From the NCBI GenBank assembly GCA_013002165.1, contig JABDKO010000254.1, positions 1-34,885 on the forward strand: a stretch of 34,885 nucleotides of DNA, in the 5' to 3' direction. The DNA is from Rhodothermales bacterium. GTDB taxonomy: Bacteria > Bacteroidota > Rhodothermia > Rhodothermales > JABDKH01. The translations under genes and the position numbers were made by a program. Below the pieces are notes generated by a model. It did not search any database, was not told where the DNA came from, and saw only the letters and a program-made list of their open reading frames with translations. Of the stretch, positions 1 through 9,744 are shown one piece after another; position 1 is the first letter of the stretch; every line of letters starts with the position of its first letter.

Positions 1-16
1 ATCTCCGACCCACTGC

Positions 17-1141
17 ATGACTGAGTATTCTGACTTTATGAGGATGTGCCTTGACGCCGCGAAGAAGGGTGGCGGCTATGTGAATCCTAATCCGCTAGTG
101 GGTTGCGTAATCGTCTCAACCACCAACGAGGTTCTTGGTGTTGGGTGGCACCGGAAGTTTGGGGAGGCACATGCCGAAGTACACGCTATTGAAGAGGCGG
201 TATCGCTCCACGGGGAGGAAGCGCTGCGAGACGCAACGCTGTTTGTTAACCTGGAGCCGTGCAACCACCACGGGAAGACACCACCGTGTTCACATCTTAT
301 TGCTGAAAAGGGAATCAAGAAAGTTGTGTTTGCGGCTCCGGATCCTAACCATGACGCGGCTGGTGGCGCTGAATATTTGCGCGAAAGGGGCATTGAGGTA
401 ATCGAGAATGTTGCTCACGATGCCGCTTTTCGCCTGAATGAGCCGTTTTATACCCGGGTCGCACTCGGCCGCCCGATGGTATCGGTCAAGATTGCACAAT
501 CACTCGACGGCTTTGTCGCCATGAAGAATGGAGAAAGCCAGTGGATTACCTCGTCCGGATCCCGCGAGAGAGTGCACGAAATGAGAACGTTCTCGGACAT
601 CGTCCTGACGGGTCGTGGTACGGCAAAGGTAGACAACCCTCGACTGACCGTGAGGCATGTTGATGGACGACAGCCGGTCAGAATGGTTCTCGACTCTGAG
701 GGGCAGCTGGATCCTGGTCTGCAGCTATTTTCTGACGAGTACAGCCACCTCACGATTGCCGTAGTCAAGGAAGACGCCAGGCCTGGCTACGAACAGTCAC
801 TCAAGAAGGCAGGTGGAAGGGTATGGAGATTCGGTGGCGACACGCTGGATCTATCAGATGTACTCGACCGGGCAGGAAAGGAGGGTGGCGAAGGCGGACT
901 TCCGGCGAATCATGTTTTGGTCGAAGCCGGCCCCGGTCTCGGGACAGCCATTCTTGAGGCAGACCTTGTCGATCGGCTCTATGTATTCACCGCACCAATA
1001 ATACTTGGTGAGGGCCTTGCCAGTTTCGGCGATCTTGGAATCGAAGCGCTATCTAACGCCTACCGCTTCGTTGATCACTCGGTTGAAACGATCGGACCCG
1101 ATGTCCTCTTTACAGGGTACCGACGTAACGGAGTCGAGTAG
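17..1141 (+). CDS. ribD: Bifunctional riboflavin biosynthesis deaminase/reductase RibD
   Basis: RibD deaminates the pyrimidine ring of the GTP cyclohydrolase II product and then reduces the ribosyl side chain, two cytosolic steps of riboflavin synthesis. The 374-residue product has the usual two-domain length. The N-terminal CMP/dCMP-deaminase-type zinc domain shows HAE at residues 52-54 and the cysteine pair in PCNHHGKTPPC (C82, C91). The reductase domain begins near residue 149 with the SVKIAQSLDG motif and an LTGRGTAKVDNPRLTVR stretch that fits the RibD C-terminal fold. The ATG start gives a complete deaminase N-terminus. ribE follows 103 bp downstream on the same strand, which supports the pathway call. 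ribBA and ribH are not in the window. Confidence 0.97.
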   Translation: MTEYSDFMRMCLDAAKKGGGYVNPNPLVGCVIVSTTNEVLGVGWHRKFGEAHAEVHAIEEAVSLHGEEALRDATLFVNLEPCNHHGKTPPCSHLIAEKGIKKVVFAAPDPNHDAAGGAEYLRERGIEVIENVAHDAAFRLNEPFYTRVALGRPMVSVKIAQSLDGFVAMKNGESQWITSSGSRERVHEMRTFSDIVLTGRGTAKVDNPRLTVRHVDGRQPVRMVLDSEGQLDPGLQLFSDEYSHLTIAVVKEDARPGYEQSLKKAGGRVWRFGGDTLDLSDVLDRAGKEGGEGGLPANHVLVEAGPGLGTAILEADLVDRLYVFTAPIILGEGLASFGDLGIEALSNAYRFVDHSVETIGPDVLFTGYRRNGVE

Positions 1142-1244
1142 TGCGAGCACTCTGTCAATCCCTCTTCTTCACGAATAGCTGCCTGGTTCGTACTTTTACA
1201 GAACTCGATGCCACAAGACGTAGCATCCAGGGGAGCTTTAACTA

Positions 1245-1889
1245 ATGTTTACTGGAATCATAGAAAGTACCGGCGCCGTGTTGTCGGTTGAGGAACTCGG
1301 AGGAGGAAGACGTTTCCGATTCAAGTGCGAATTCGGCAATGAATTGCGGGTCGATGAAAGTGTAGCCGTCAACGGCGCGTGCCTTACCGTAGTCAAACAG
1401 GGCGATGATTTCTTCGAGGCAGTTGCGGTCGAAGAGACACTGTCAAAATCATCGCTTGGAGAACTCGAAGAAGGCAGCGTTGTGAACCACGAGCGGGCAA
1501 TCACCATGAATGCGCGACTCGATGGACACATAGTTCAGGGGCACGTTGATACAACTGGGCGTATCTCCGGAATAAAAACGCTGGACACAAGCCACGAATT
1601 CACCATCGAGATAGACCCTGCTTATCGGAAATATCTGATCCCAAAGGGTTCAATTACGGTCGACGGAATAAGCCTGACGGTTGCAAACCTTGAGGCGCGG
1701 TCATTCATGGTTGCAATAATACCCCATACGTTCAAAAACACGAACGCCGCCCTCTGGCGTACCGGCGATACCGTCAATATCGAATTTGATATGCTTGGCA
1801 AATATGTAGTCGGATATCTTGAGAACGCATCATCAGACCTGAAATCTTTCAAAATCTCCCGTGAATCGCTTTCAGACAAGGGTTCCTAG
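1245..1889 (+). CDS. ribE: Riboflavin synthase alpha chain
   Basis: This enzyme dismutates two molecules of 6,7-dimethyl-8-ribityllumazine to riboflavin and the pyrimidine precursor. The protein (214 aa) starts with the hallmark MFTGIIE and has two lumazine-binding half-domains. The first carries NGACLTV (residues 43-49) and GHIVQGHVD (94-102); the second carries VDGISLTV and a matching C-terminal half. Length and motifs are typical for the family. A purine-rich GGGGAG lies about ten bases before the ATG and may act as a ribosome-binding site. The 103-bp gap after ribD shows no FMN riboswitch that I can recognise. Some annotations use the symbol ribC for this gene. Confidence 0.96.
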   Translation: MFTGIIESTGAVLSVEELGGGRRFRFKCEFGNELRVDESVAVNGACLTVVKQGDDFFEAVAVEETLSKSSLGELEEGSVVNHERAITMNARLDGHIVQGHVDTTGRISGIKTLDTSHEFTIEIDPAYRKYLIPKGSITVDGISLTVANLEARSFMVAIIPHTFKNTNAALWRTGDTVNIEFDMLGKYVVGYLENASSDLKSFKISRESLSDKGS

Positions 1890-1962
1890 GGAACGTTTAC
1901 CCGTACTCCGATCGTTCAACTAGTCTTGCTCATTGCCCAATTTGGGCTGCAAATAACCATAC

Positions 1963-3375
1963 GTGCTACAAGAAAATCTCATACAAGACATTTCAGTAGT
2001 CGATGATCTCGACGAGGCCCGGCTGACCGGAGTGGAGACACCGGGTCACAGAAGCGTATATCTTGAGACCTACGGTTGTCAGATGAACGTGTCGGACAGT
2101 GAAATAGTGGCTTCCGTATTGCGAGACGGGGGCTATGGTCTGACACACGATCCGGACAAAGCCGATGTCATTTTGCTCAATACATGTGCCATTCGTGACA
2201 ATGCAGAGCAAAAGGTTCGCCATCGTCTGAGCGCACTCCGCGCGCAGAAGTTGAAGAACAGGCCAGATCTGACGTTAGGCGTTCTTGGTTGCATGGCCGA
2301 GCGGCTTCGGACCAAACTGCTTGACGAAGAAAAACTGGTTGACATCGTCGTCGGTCCCGATGCCTATCGCGATCTGCCCAACTTACTGTTCCGGGCAGAT
2401 GAATCCGGACAGGCTGCGGTAAACGTGCAGCTATCGAGAGAAGAGACCTATGCCGACATCGCGCCGGTCCGGTACGATTCGAACGGTGTCTCTGCGTTTG
2501 TGTCAATCATGCGCGGGTGCGACAATATGTGCTCGTTCTGCGTCGTCCCGTTTACACGCGGTCGCGAACGAAGTCGGCCCGTCGCCAGTATCGTTGATGA
2601 ATGTGCAACGCTTTTTGAAACGGGCTACCGGGAAGTGACCGTACTCGGGCAGAACGTGAATTCGTATCGAGATGAATCCAATGGATCACTCGTCTCTTTT
2701 CCGGAGCTGCTCACACGAATCAGTGCCGTATCGCCGGAGCTACGTATACGTTACTCCACGAGCCACCCGAAGGATTGCTCCGATGAACTCCTGCACGTTC
2801 ATAGAGAAAACGAAAACGTCTGCAACTACATTCATTTACCGGTACAACACGGTAACTCGGAGATGCTTCAGCGGATGAGGCGGACATACAGCAGGGATGA
2901 ATATCTGGAACTCATTGATCGGGTAAAGTCAATCGTTCCCGGAGTCGCCCTGTCGACGGATATAATCGCCGGTTTCTGCGATGAGAGCCCCGACGAACAC
3001 AGTGATACGCTTTCTCTCATGGAACAGGTCGAATACGATCATGCGTACATGTTCATGTACTCGGAAAGACCGGGCACCTATGCGCAGCGCAAGTACGTCG
3101 ATAACATTCCACATGACGTGAAGAAGAAACGGCTCGCTGAAATAATTGAATTGCAGGGTGAGATCAGTCGGCGACGAAACCATAATGAGATCGGTAACAC
3201 TCATCGTGTGCTGATAGAAGGTACCAGCCGTAAGAGCGAGGAACGTCTTCGGGGTCGGACGGACACGAACAAAACAGTCATCTTCGACAGAGCGAATTTG
3301 CAGAAAGGGGAATACGTCGATGTGTTGATAACAGACTCGACGTCTGCCACACTGTTTGGATCAGTGATAGTTTAA
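1963..3375 (+). CDS. miaB: tRNA-2-methylthio-N6-dimethylallyladenosine synthase MiaB
   Basis: MiaB is a radical SAM methylthiotransferase that adds the methylthio group to i6A37 in tRNAs reading U-starting codons. Its three domains are in order. The N-terminal UPF0004 domain has the auxiliary-cluster cysteines C39 (YGCQMN), C75 (NTCAIRDN) and C110 (GCMAERL). The radical SAM core has C186-x3-C190-x2-C193 (GCDNMCSFC), and a TRAM-like domain lies at about residues 400-470. The RGRERSR stretch after the SAM cysteines and the early NTCAIRD favour MiaB over MtaB or RimO. The reading frame opens with GTG and has no upstream ATG. A second in-frame GTG at codon 24 (base 2032) is an alternative start that keeps all domains. 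Seventy-three bp separate it from ribE. Confidence 0.95.
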   Translation: MLQENLIQDISVVDDLDEARLTGVETPGHRSVYLETYGCQMNVSDSEIVASVLRDGGYGLTHDPDKADVILLNTCAIRDNAEQKVRHRLSALRAQKLKNRPDLTLGVLGCMAERLRTKLLDEEKLVDIVVGPDAYRDLPNLLFRADESGQAAVNVQLSREETYADIAPVRYDSNGVSAFVSIMRGCDNMCSFCVVPFTRGRERSRPVASIVDECATLFETGYREVTVLGQNVNSYRDESNGSLVSFPELLTRISAVSPELRIRYSTSHPKDCSDELLHVHRENENVCNYIHLPVQHGNSEMLQRMRRTYSRDEYLELIDRVKSIVPGVALSTDIIAGFCDESPDEHSDTLSLMEQVEYDHAYMFMYSERPGTYAQRKYVDNIPHDVKKKRLAEIIELQGEISRRRNHNEIGNTHRVLIEGTSRKSEERLRGRTDTNKTVIFDRANLQKGEYVDVLITDSTSATLFGSVIV

Positions 3376-3391
3376 TCTCCAAAAAGTATTT

Positions 3392-4687
3392 ATGGACAGG
3401 GAATCAGTACAAGAGCGCTTCGGGATAATTGGTACGTCATCTGCAATAAAGCACGTGATCGATCAGGTACGTCTTGTTGCGCGGACCGAAGCTAGTGTTC
3501 TCATCCAGGGAGAGAGCGGAGTCGGCAAGGAACTGGTAGCCCAGGCAATTCACGAACTGGGAAACCGGCGTCACAAGCCGCTCACAATTGTAAACTGCGG
3601 TGCGATTCCAGAAGGACTGATTGAATCCGAGTTGTTCGGTACAGAGAAAGGCGCCTACACCGGGGCAGTCGAGAAAAGGGCCGGTTACTTTGAAGCAGCT
3701 GATCAGGGCAGCATCTTCCTCGATGAGATAGGTGAGATGCCGACAAATGCCCAGGTGCGACTGCTGAGAGTTCTTGAATCGGGAGAGTATAGTCGGGTCG
3801 GCGCGACAACCATTCGGCAAACCGATGCACGCATCATCGCTGCCACAAACAAGGACCTGGGCCGGGAGGTCGAGAAGGGACGCTTTCGGGAAGATCTGTA
3901 TTATCGACTAAGTACCGTCGTTATTTCCATTCCGCCGCTTCGCAAAAGGAAAGAAGATATCCTCCCGATCTTTGAGAGCTTCGTCCATTCGATCGCCCAA
4001 AAATACAATACATCTTCGAAGCGACTGACGGACAACGCGCGCAAACTGCTTACCGAGTATCGATGGCCCGGCAACGTCCGCGAGCTTCGCAACGTAGCCG
4101 AGCGGACGATCGTAATGGTTATCGGAAACACCATTGATGTCGAACATCTTAGACCGCACCTGCGTGGCGTATCTGCCGAAGGCTCATCGTCCGGTCTCGT
4201 TCGCATGACGGAGCAGCCCGGATCAACAGAGTCGGACAGGGAACGAGAATTACTCTACCGTGCTCTCGTCGAGCTGCGGGTCGAGATCCAGGAACTCAAG
4301 CAACTGGTCAAACAAATGGCCCAGTCTCCGGGTAGCGTGTCGTACGACACGAGATTGCTCGAGGCGCCTCCGCGTGAGATGATCGTCTATGAAGGGAGAC
4401 AAAATGAATCAGTTGATGATTTTATAGAAGATGCTTCCTACGAACTGGAGCAGGATGAGGAGACTCCAGATTCAGGCATTGCTCGCGAAGAAAACGACGC
4501 GATCAAACAGAACGGAAGCCAGAGTGAACTGCCTACTCTGGAGTATGCCGAACGGGAGTTGATAGCCGAGGCACTGAAAAAATTCAAGGGCAACCGCCGG
4601 CAGTCAGCAAAGGCACTGGGAATAAGCGAGCGCACGCTCTATCGAAAGATCAAGGAGATGGAAGATGATGCGACAGCCGCCGAGTAG
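3392..4687 (+). CDS. Sigma-54-dependent transcriptional activator without receiver domain (AAA+ / Fis-type HTH)
   Basis: This is a bacterial enhancer-binding protein that would remodel sigma-54 RNA polymerase at -24/-12 promoters. The 431-residue protein begins almost directly with the AAA+ domain. It has Walker A GESGVGKE (about 40-47), the sigma-54 contact loop GAYTGA (87-92), Walker B IFLDEIGE (108-115), and the sensor region with REDLYYRL and WPGNVREL. A low-complexity, acidic linker (about 260-385) follows, then a Fis-type helix-turn-helix near 395-425 (NRRQSAKALGISERTLYRKI). There is no N-terminal receiver, GAF or PAS domain, so activity is probably set by expression or partner proteins. 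It starts 16 bp after miaB, and its 3' end overlaps lptE by 23 bp, so lptE is likely translationally coupled. The targets are unknown. Confidence 0.93.
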   Translation: MDRESVQERFGIIGTSSAIKHVIDQVRLVARTEASVLIQGESGVGKELVAQAIHELGNRRHKPLTIVNCGAIPEGLIESELFGTEKGAYTGAVEKRAGYFEAADQGSIFLDEIGEMPTNAQVRLLRVLESGEYSRVGATTIRQTDARIIAATNKDLGREVEKGRFREDLYYRLSTVVISIPPLRKRKEDILPIFESFVHSIAQKYNTSSKRLTDNARKLLTEYRWPGNVRELRNVAERTIVMVIGNTIDVEHLRPHLRGVSAEGSSSGLVRMTEQPGSTESDRERELLYRALVELRVEIQELKQLVKQMAQSPGSVSYDTRLLEAPPREMIVYEGRQNESVDDFIEDASYELEQDEETPDSGIAREENDAIKQNGSQSELPTLEYAERELIAEALKKFKGNRRQSAKALGISERTLYRKIKEMEDDATAAE

Positions 4688-5192
4688 CGTTCTATTCTTC
4701 GCCCTGCTGATTTTCTCGTGCTCACTGACAGCGTGCTGGTATTCATTCAGCGGTGCTTCGATCCCTGCGCATCTGAACACAGTGTCAATTCCGCTTGTTG
4801 ATGATAACTCGACGAACACGTTAACGAATCTCGATGAGGAACTGACCAACCTGCTGATCGACCGCTTCGTCCGCCAGACACGACTATCGCTGGAAACAAG
4901 CGAGGTTTCGTCAGACGCACTACTGACTGCCCGTATAGATCGATACTCCAATCAGCCTACTTCAGTAAGCGGACAAGAACAGGCGACCCTTAATCGTGTA
5001 ACGATTTCTGTCTTTGTGACATATAGAGATCAGGTTAACAATGCAGATGTGCTCAACCGGGCATTTTCCGGGTTTGAGGAGTATGATCCACTGGACCCTC
5101 AGACGGGTTTGACAGGAGAAGCTGCTGCAGCCTCGGCTGCTCTGGAGAAAATCGCCGACGACGTGTTTACTGCGGCGACATCAAACTGGTAG
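4665..5192 (+). CDS. lptE: LPS-assembly lipoprotein LptE
   Basis: LptE is the outer-membrane lipoprotein that plugs and supports the LptD lipopolysaccharide translocon. The 175-residue product has a lipoprotein signal peptide with a hydrophobic run and lipobox LTAC (lipidated C24). A Bacteroidota-type LptE body follows, with the opening CWYSFSGASIPAHLNTVSIP and an alpha/beta pattern. The start overlaps the sigma-54 activator by 23 bp, and AAGGAG seven bases upstream of the ATG is one of the best Shine-Dalgarno sequences in the window. The call rests on the family-like N-terminus and on the sigma-54-activator/lptE gene order common in this phylum. The C-terminal half is poorly conserved. lptD is not here. 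Confidence 0.85.
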   Translation: MMRQPPSSVLFFALLIFSCSLTACWYSFSGASIPAHLNTVSIPLVDDNSTNTLTNLDEELTNLLIDRFVRQTRLSLETSEVSSDALLTARIDRYSNQPTSVSGQEQATLNRVTISVFVTYRDQVNNADVLNRAFSGFEEYDPLDPQTGLTGEAAAASAALEKIADDVFTAATSNW

Positions 5193-5195
5193 ACT

Positions 5196-6677
5196 ATGAT
5201 CTCGGCAATTCTATACGGTGTTTCGATGCTGGTGCTTCTGGCATTCGGCCTGAACCTCCTCGTTCTTGTTGTCGCTCTCGTTCGGGATCAGCGCCTGATT
5301 GATGGACCCGTACCAAAGCCGGGTATTCTTCCCGACCTGCCGGATAACCCGCCAGTGATCACCGTGCAGCTGCCTATTTACAATGAGGCACTTGTTGCTC
5401 AAAGACTGATCGATGCGTGCATCGAACTCGACTATCCGAAGAACAGACTGGAGATACAGGTTCTGGATGACTCTGACGACGAAACATTCGACATCGTAAG
5501 CGAGAGGGTGGAGTACTGGAAGAAACAGGGTTTTGATATCCTGCACGTACATCGCGATGATCGCCAGGGGTTCAAGGCCGGTGCATTGCAAAACGGACTG
5601 CGAATTGCTCGCGGAGACTACATCGCCATTTTCGATGCCGACTTCATTCCACCCCCGTTCTATTTGAAGCGCGTCCTTGCCGGGTTCAGTGCACCTGATA
5701 TCGGAGTAGTTCAGGCAAGGTGGACTCACCTGAATGAGAGCCACTCAATACTTACACGACTACAGGCGCTGGCCCTGGATGCGCATTTCATGATTGAACA
5801 ACGCGTTCGAAATCTGACAGGATGCTACATCAATTTCAACGGCACGGCAGGCATGTGGCGACGTGACTGTATCGAAGACGCCGGCGGCTGGAACGCCGAT
5901 ACGTTGACTGAAGATCTGGATTTGAGTTACCGTGCCCAAATGAAAGGATGGAAATTTGTCTTCGATGAGACAATTGAGGTTCCTGCAGAACTTCCGGTTG
6001 AAATAAGCGGCTTTCGCGCACAACAATTTCGATGGACCAAGGGAGCGGTTCAGACTGCCCGCAAGCTGCTACCCTCATTCTGGAGATCTGAACTGCCTAT
6101 CGCAAAGAAACTGGAAGGGACCGTGCACCTCACGGGGTACTTCGTATTTCCCTTCGTTCTTCTCGTCGCGCTGCTGCATGCACCTCTTGTCTGGTTTGAA
6201 CAAACTGGAACCGGGCCCGGCCAATGGTTCTTCGCTGCCTGCGGCATCGGTCTGATCGGATTTGCAGGCTTCGTCGCGTCACAAATATTTTCGCAGCGCG
6301 ATCTGCATCACGACTGGTTACAGCGGATGATGATCATGCCCGTATTTGTTGCCGGCAGCATGGGGATGGCCGTCAACAACACTCGTGCAATCCTCGAAGG
6401 TCTTGCTGGCCGAAAATCGCCATTCGTCCGCACACCCAAGTATAATTCGACCGGCGCTTCAGGTGGACACTGGTGGAAGTCTGCTTATGCCGGTCGCAGT
6501 CTGTCCGTCGAGGTCTTTCTCGAAGCCCTAATGATGATCTACTCGATTGTCGGACTGGTTGTCATCATCATGCTCGGGCAATGGGCGGCCGTTCCCTTCC
6601 AGCTGCTGTTTGCACTCGGATTTGGTTTGATGGCTACATACGGTGTCAAACACAGGGTGATGGCAGCCCGGGATTAA
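5196..6677 (+). CDS. Membrane-embedded family 2 glycosyltransferase (cellulose-synthase-like)
   Basis: This is a processive-type GT2 enzyme with an N-terminal membrane helix (about residues 3-29), a cytosolic GT-A domain, and four or five C-terminal membrane helices (about 305-490). Catalytic motifs are intact: DDSDD at 91-95, DAD at 147-149, TED at 238-240 and QQFRW at 276-280, the D,D,D,QxxRW signature of cellulose-synthase-like and related transferases. No PilZ domain or BcsA-type C-terminus is present, and no bcsB-like partner is adjacent. A glucomannan-like, glycolipid or exopolysaccharide product is therefore possible, but the substrate cannot be read from the sequence. It begins 3 bp after the lptE stop, so it is probably in the same transcript as the envelope genes upstream. 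Confidence 0.9.
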   Translation: MISAILYGVSMLVLLAFGLNLLVLVVALVRDQRLIDGPVPKPGILPDLPDNPPVITVQLPIYNEALVAQRLIDACIELDYPKNRLEIQVLDDSDDETFDIVSERVEYWKKQGFDILHVHRDDRQGFKAGALQNGLRIARGDYIAIFDADFIPPPFYLKRVLAGFSAPDIGVVQARWTHLNESHSILTRLQALALDAHFMIEQRVRNLTGCYINFNGTAGMWRRDCIEDAGGWNADTLTEDLDLSYRAQMKGWKFVFDETIEVPAELPVEISGFRAQQFRWTKGAVQTARKLLPSFWRSELPIAKKLEGTVHLTGYFVFPFVLLVALLHAPLVWFEQTGTGPGQWFFAACGIGLIGFAGFVASQIFSQRDLHHDWLQRMMIMPVFVAGSMGMAVNNTRAILEGLAGRKSPFVRTPKYNSTGASGGHWWKSAYAGRSLSVEVFLEALMMIYSIVGLVVIIMLGQWAAVPFQLLFALGFGLMATYGVKHRVMAARD

Positions 6678-6748
6678 TTCGATTGAACGGCCGACGAAAA
6701 AACGGTATCATCGTAAAGCGTCAACGAACCGCCGTCGATTTTTAGTCA

Positions 6749-7498
6749 ATGAACCACCAGCCATTCGCGTCAATAGTCAATCAGCTCGCACAGGGTGAGA
6801 TTCAAGAGGTCCCGCCCACAGTCAAAACTATCGCAGTACAGAATCCAGGATGGGTAACGCCGATTGTTGTGCTCGCAATGTCATCTGAACGGGACGGTGA
6901 TTGGGAAAGTGCATTCGAGCTGTGGTCACAAGCACATGTTTTACTGCCGGACTCAGAGAAAATCGGCAACGGCGTACTGCGATCCTCTCTGATGCTTTTG
7001 AATCAGTCAGCTCCCAACAAACCTTCAACGCCACCGTCGGAAACCCTCGCTGATTTTGAGCGCTTTGGGTCAGAGGTTGAGAACATCAACCCCGAACCTG
7101 TCGGGGTAAGCACCAATCCCACACCAATGGTTACACCGCTCGATTTTGATTTAACCGAGTTCGCCACTGATGACACAGTCTCGACGCCAGACGAAGTGGC
7201 CGAACCCGAGCAGCCGAAAAGCGATGCATCAATGGCACTCGATGAGCTTGACGAATTGATCGGGCGTCTGGAAGGAGCCCGTATCGTCCCGCGTCAGGAT
7301 GCTGATTCCATTCCGACTCCCGACCTGGATGCAGACGTTGATGATGTTGCTTCAGAGACCCTGGCCGTGATCTATCTGAGTCAACAACAATTCTCCGAGG
7401 CAGCGCGGGTCTACGAGCTGCTCGCTGATCAACAGCCCGACAGGGCAGAGGAGTTTATAGAGAAAGCCCACGAGGCCAGGGCGCGAGTATCCGACTGA
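6749..7498 (+). CDS. TPR-like protein with acidic linker, function unknown
   Basis: The 249-residue protein has no signal peptide. Residues 1-90 look helical, with a TPR-like pair in which WESAFELWSQAHVLLPDSEKI resembles the second helix of a TPR and its following turn. Residues about 95-195 are acidic and rich in Pro, Thr and Glu, probably disordered. Residues 200-249 form a second TPR-like unit (LAVIYLSQQQFSEAARVYELLADQQPDRAEEFIEKA). Such proteins are usually scaffolds or adaptors. It lies 71 bp after the glycosyltransferase and 10 bp before anmK, so it is likely co-transcribed with them. I do not recognise a named family; the TPR call is by pattern only. Confidence 0.75.
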   Translation: MNHQPFASIVNQLAQGEIQEVPPTVKTIAVQNPGWVTPIVVLAMSSERDGDWESAFELWSQAHVLLPDSEKIGNGVLRSSLMLLNQSAPNKPSTPPSETLADFERFGSEVENINPEPVGVSTNPTPMVTPLDFDLTEFATDDTVSTPDEVAEPEQPKSDASMALDELDELIGRLEGARIVPRQDADSIPTPDLDADVDDVASETLAVIYLSQQQFSEAARVYELLADQQPDRAEEFIEKAHEARARVSD

Positions 7499-7508
7499 CA
7501 ACCTGCCA

Positions 7509-8705
7509 ATGAACGCACTTCAGAAATTAGTGCAGCAGGGCGCCCGCACTGTCGCAGGGTTCATGAGTGGCACGTCGCTTGACGGTGTCGATGTCGCAGT
7601 TGTTCGGATCGTGCGCAATGAACGCATTCAACTGGCAACAGTGGCTTTTGAATCAATTCCGTATTCTGACCACCTGCGCGAACGACTCCTTCGTAACTCC
7701 GCAAATGAGTCAGCCAAACTGGAAGAGATCACACGACTCAATCTCGACCTCGCAAGGACATATGCGTCCGCCCTTGAAGACGTCTGCGATGCTGCTGAAA
7801 TATCAACTGCATCGATCGATCTGATCGGGTCCCACGGGCAGACTATCTGTCATCTCCCCCGGGCCGGAAAGCATTCGTCAACTGCCACGCTTCAGATTGG
7901 CGACCCCTCGGCCCTTGCAAACCTAACCGGTATACCGGTGGTAGGAGATTTCAGGGTTGCTGATGTCGCTCTCGGCGGACAGGGTGCGCCGCTGGTCCCG
8001 TATTTTGACTATGTGATGTTCAATGATTCGGACCGAACGCGGATCGCACTCAACATCGGCGGAATTGCGAATATAACGGTTCTCCGTGCCGGCGGCTCGA
8101 TTGCAGACGTAATTGCTTTCGATACGGGTCCGGGCAATATGGTGATGGACATTCTTGCCAGGCGGTTGCTCGGCGAGCCGTATGATAACGGTGGTTCTGT
8201 CGCCTCCTCGGGAGCACCACATCAGGAGACGATCGACACCGTCCTTGGCGAATCATTCTTCCAGAAACGTCCGCCGAAATCAACCGGACGGGAGGCGTTT
8301 GGGCACGAGTTTGTTGACCGCTTTGTCGGCATACTACATCAGGCTGGCATAGACTCAACGCAGGACGTAATGGCTACCGCAGCTGCACTGACGGTGCAGT
8401 CCGTCCGACTTGGAGTCGACCACGCGGTATCTTCAGATGTGCAGGTTGACGATGTGATCGTCGGAGGTGGCGGGGTACGAAACGATCACGTCATGAACGG
8501 GTTAGAGGAAGCCTTTAACCAATCGCGGGTGGCCACGACTGCAGATTTCGGGATTGATCCCGACGCTAAAGAAGCAATTTGCTTTGCAGTACTTGCAAAC
8601 GAGACGATAGACGGTAACCCATCGAATGTCCCGTCGGCTACGGGAGCGTCGGCCCGGACAGTTCTGGGCAAGATTTGTCTACCCCCGCCAGATCATCAAC
8701 AGTAA
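7509..8705 (+). CDS. anmK: Anhydro-N-acetylmuramic acid kinase AnmK
   Basis: AnmK opens and phosphorylates 1,6-anhydro-MurNAc released by peptidoglycan turnover, giving MurNAc-6-phosphate for recycling. The 398-residue protein has the family signature near its N-terminus (AGFMSGTSLDGVDVAVV), then GSHGQTICHLP, GQGAPLVPYFD, NIGGIANIT, AFDTGPGNMVMD and, near the C-terminus, IVGGGGVRN and AKEAICFAVLANE. These form the ASKHA-type ATP-binding core and the sugar pocket. The ATG at 7509 leaves a short leader before the signature and lies 10 bp after the preceding stop. thiL starts 7 bp after its stop, so the two are probably co-transcribed although their pathways are unrelated. murQ and other recycling genes are not nearby. 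Confidence 0.96.
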   Translation: MNALQKLVQQGARTVAGFMSGTSLDGVDVAVVRIVRNERIQLATVAFESIPYSDHLRERLLRNSANESAKLEEITRLNLDLARTYASALEDVCDAAEISTASIDLIGSHGQTICHLPRAGKHSSTATLQIGDPSALANLTGIPVVGDFRVADVALGGQGAPLVPYFDYVMFNDSDRTRIALNIGGIANITVLRAGGSIADVIAFDTGPGNMVMDILARRLLGEPYDNGGSVASSGAPHQETIDTVLGESFFQKRPPKSTGREAFGHEFVDRFVGILHQAGIDSTQDVMATAAALTVQSVRLGVDHAVSSDVQVDDVIVGGGGVRNDHVMNGLEEAFNQSRVATTADFGIDPDAKEAICFAVLANETIDGNPSNVPSATGASARTVLGKICLPPPDHQQ

Positions 8706-8712
8706 CGATACT

Positions 8713-9744
8713 ATGGAACCTCAATTCACACCCATCGAAAATATCGGGGAGTTCGAACTCATTGATCGTGTCAGTGCCATCCTTGGCGAGTCTGCTGATC
8801 CGGACCTGATTCTGGGCATCGGCGACGACGCCGCAGTTTTTCGAGCAGACGATGATCATTCATTCGTCTTGTCGACCGACATGCTTGTCGAAGGAGTTCA
8901 CTTTGATTTTTCGTATGTGCCGTTGAGTCACCTCGGTGCAAAAGCGATCTCATCGAACGTAAGCGATGTTGCGGCCATGAATGCACTGCCATCGTACGCG
9001 ACAATATCATTGGGAATACCGCCCCGTGTGTCCGTCGAGATGGTTGAGGAATTCTATCGTGGCATCAGACAGGCCTGCGATATGTATGAGATGACAATTG
9101 TCGGCGGAGACGTTTCGAGGGCACGACAATTCACAATATCTGTTGCTATTGTCGGCCGTGTTGAGACGCGGCGATTGAGTTTCCGGCGAGGAGCCCAGCC
9201 GGGAGACCTGATCTGTGTCACTGGAGATGCAGGATCGGCATTCGCCGGTCTGAAGGTTTTGCTTGAGCAGCAAAAGTCGATGAAGGAGCAGGGCGATGCA
9301 TTCGTACCTGATATCGATGACTACCGAACGGTTATCAACAGGCAATTGATGCCGGCGGCCCGTGTTGATGTGATCAAGGGCTGGCACGAGGCTGACTTCA
9401 GACCCAACGCCATGATTGATACGTCCGATGGACTTGCATCCGAGGTAAACCATCTGTGCCGTAACAGTCAACTCGGAGCTCTTGTTGATCTTGCCGAGGT
9501 GCCAGTGCTAACGGAAACGAATAGTGTGGCGGAGAAATACGAAGCGGCACTTGCTGAATTTGTCCTGTATGGTGGAGAGGACTACGAACTGATGTTCGCT
9601 ATAAATCCTAATGACCTCGATAAGCTTAATCCGAGTGCGACACACGTGATTGGGACATTCACGGCTCAATCCGAAGGAGTCAGATTGAGATTTCCAAACA
9701 GCCAGGTGGTTCCGCTCGAAGCGAAGGGATTTAAGCATTTCTAG
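8713..9744 (+). CDS. thiL: Thiamine-monophosphate kinase ThiL
   Basis: ThiL phosphorylates thiamine monophosphate to the coenzyme thiamine diphosphate with ATP. The 343-residue protein has the PurM/ThiL-fold motifs in order: GIGDDAAV near residue 36, STDMLVEGVHFDF, a VSDVAAMNA stretch, GGDVSRA, VTGDAGSAFAGL, MIDTSDGLASEVNHL and GGEDYELMFAI. The frame is open further upstream (to 8626), but that extension runs through the anmK 3' end. The ATG at 8713, 7 bp after the anmK stop, gives the normal family N-terminus, so I use it. It ends the plus-strand housekeeping run; a 347-bp spacer follows. Confidence 0.95.
   Translation: MEPQFTPIENIGEFELIDRVSAILGESADPDLILGIGDDAAVFRADDDHSFVLSTDMLVEGVHFDFSYVPLSHLGAKAISSNVSDVAAMNALPSYATISLGIPPRVSVEMVEEFYRGIRQACDMYEMTIVGGDVSRARQFTISVAIVGRVETRRLSFRRGAQPGDLICVTGDAGSAFAGLKVLLEQQKSMKEQGDAFVPDIDDYRTVINRQLMPAARVDVIKGWHEADFRPNAMIDTSDGLASEVNHLCRNSQLGALVDLAEVPVLTETNSVAEKYEAALAEFVLYGGEDYELMFAINPNDLDKLNPSATHVIGTFTAQSEGVRLRFPNSQVVPLEAKGFKHF

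Noticed and set aside
1142..1244. Possible FMN riboswitch before ribE
   Set aside because: The 103-bp gap is too short and shows none of the conserved RFN-element blocks.
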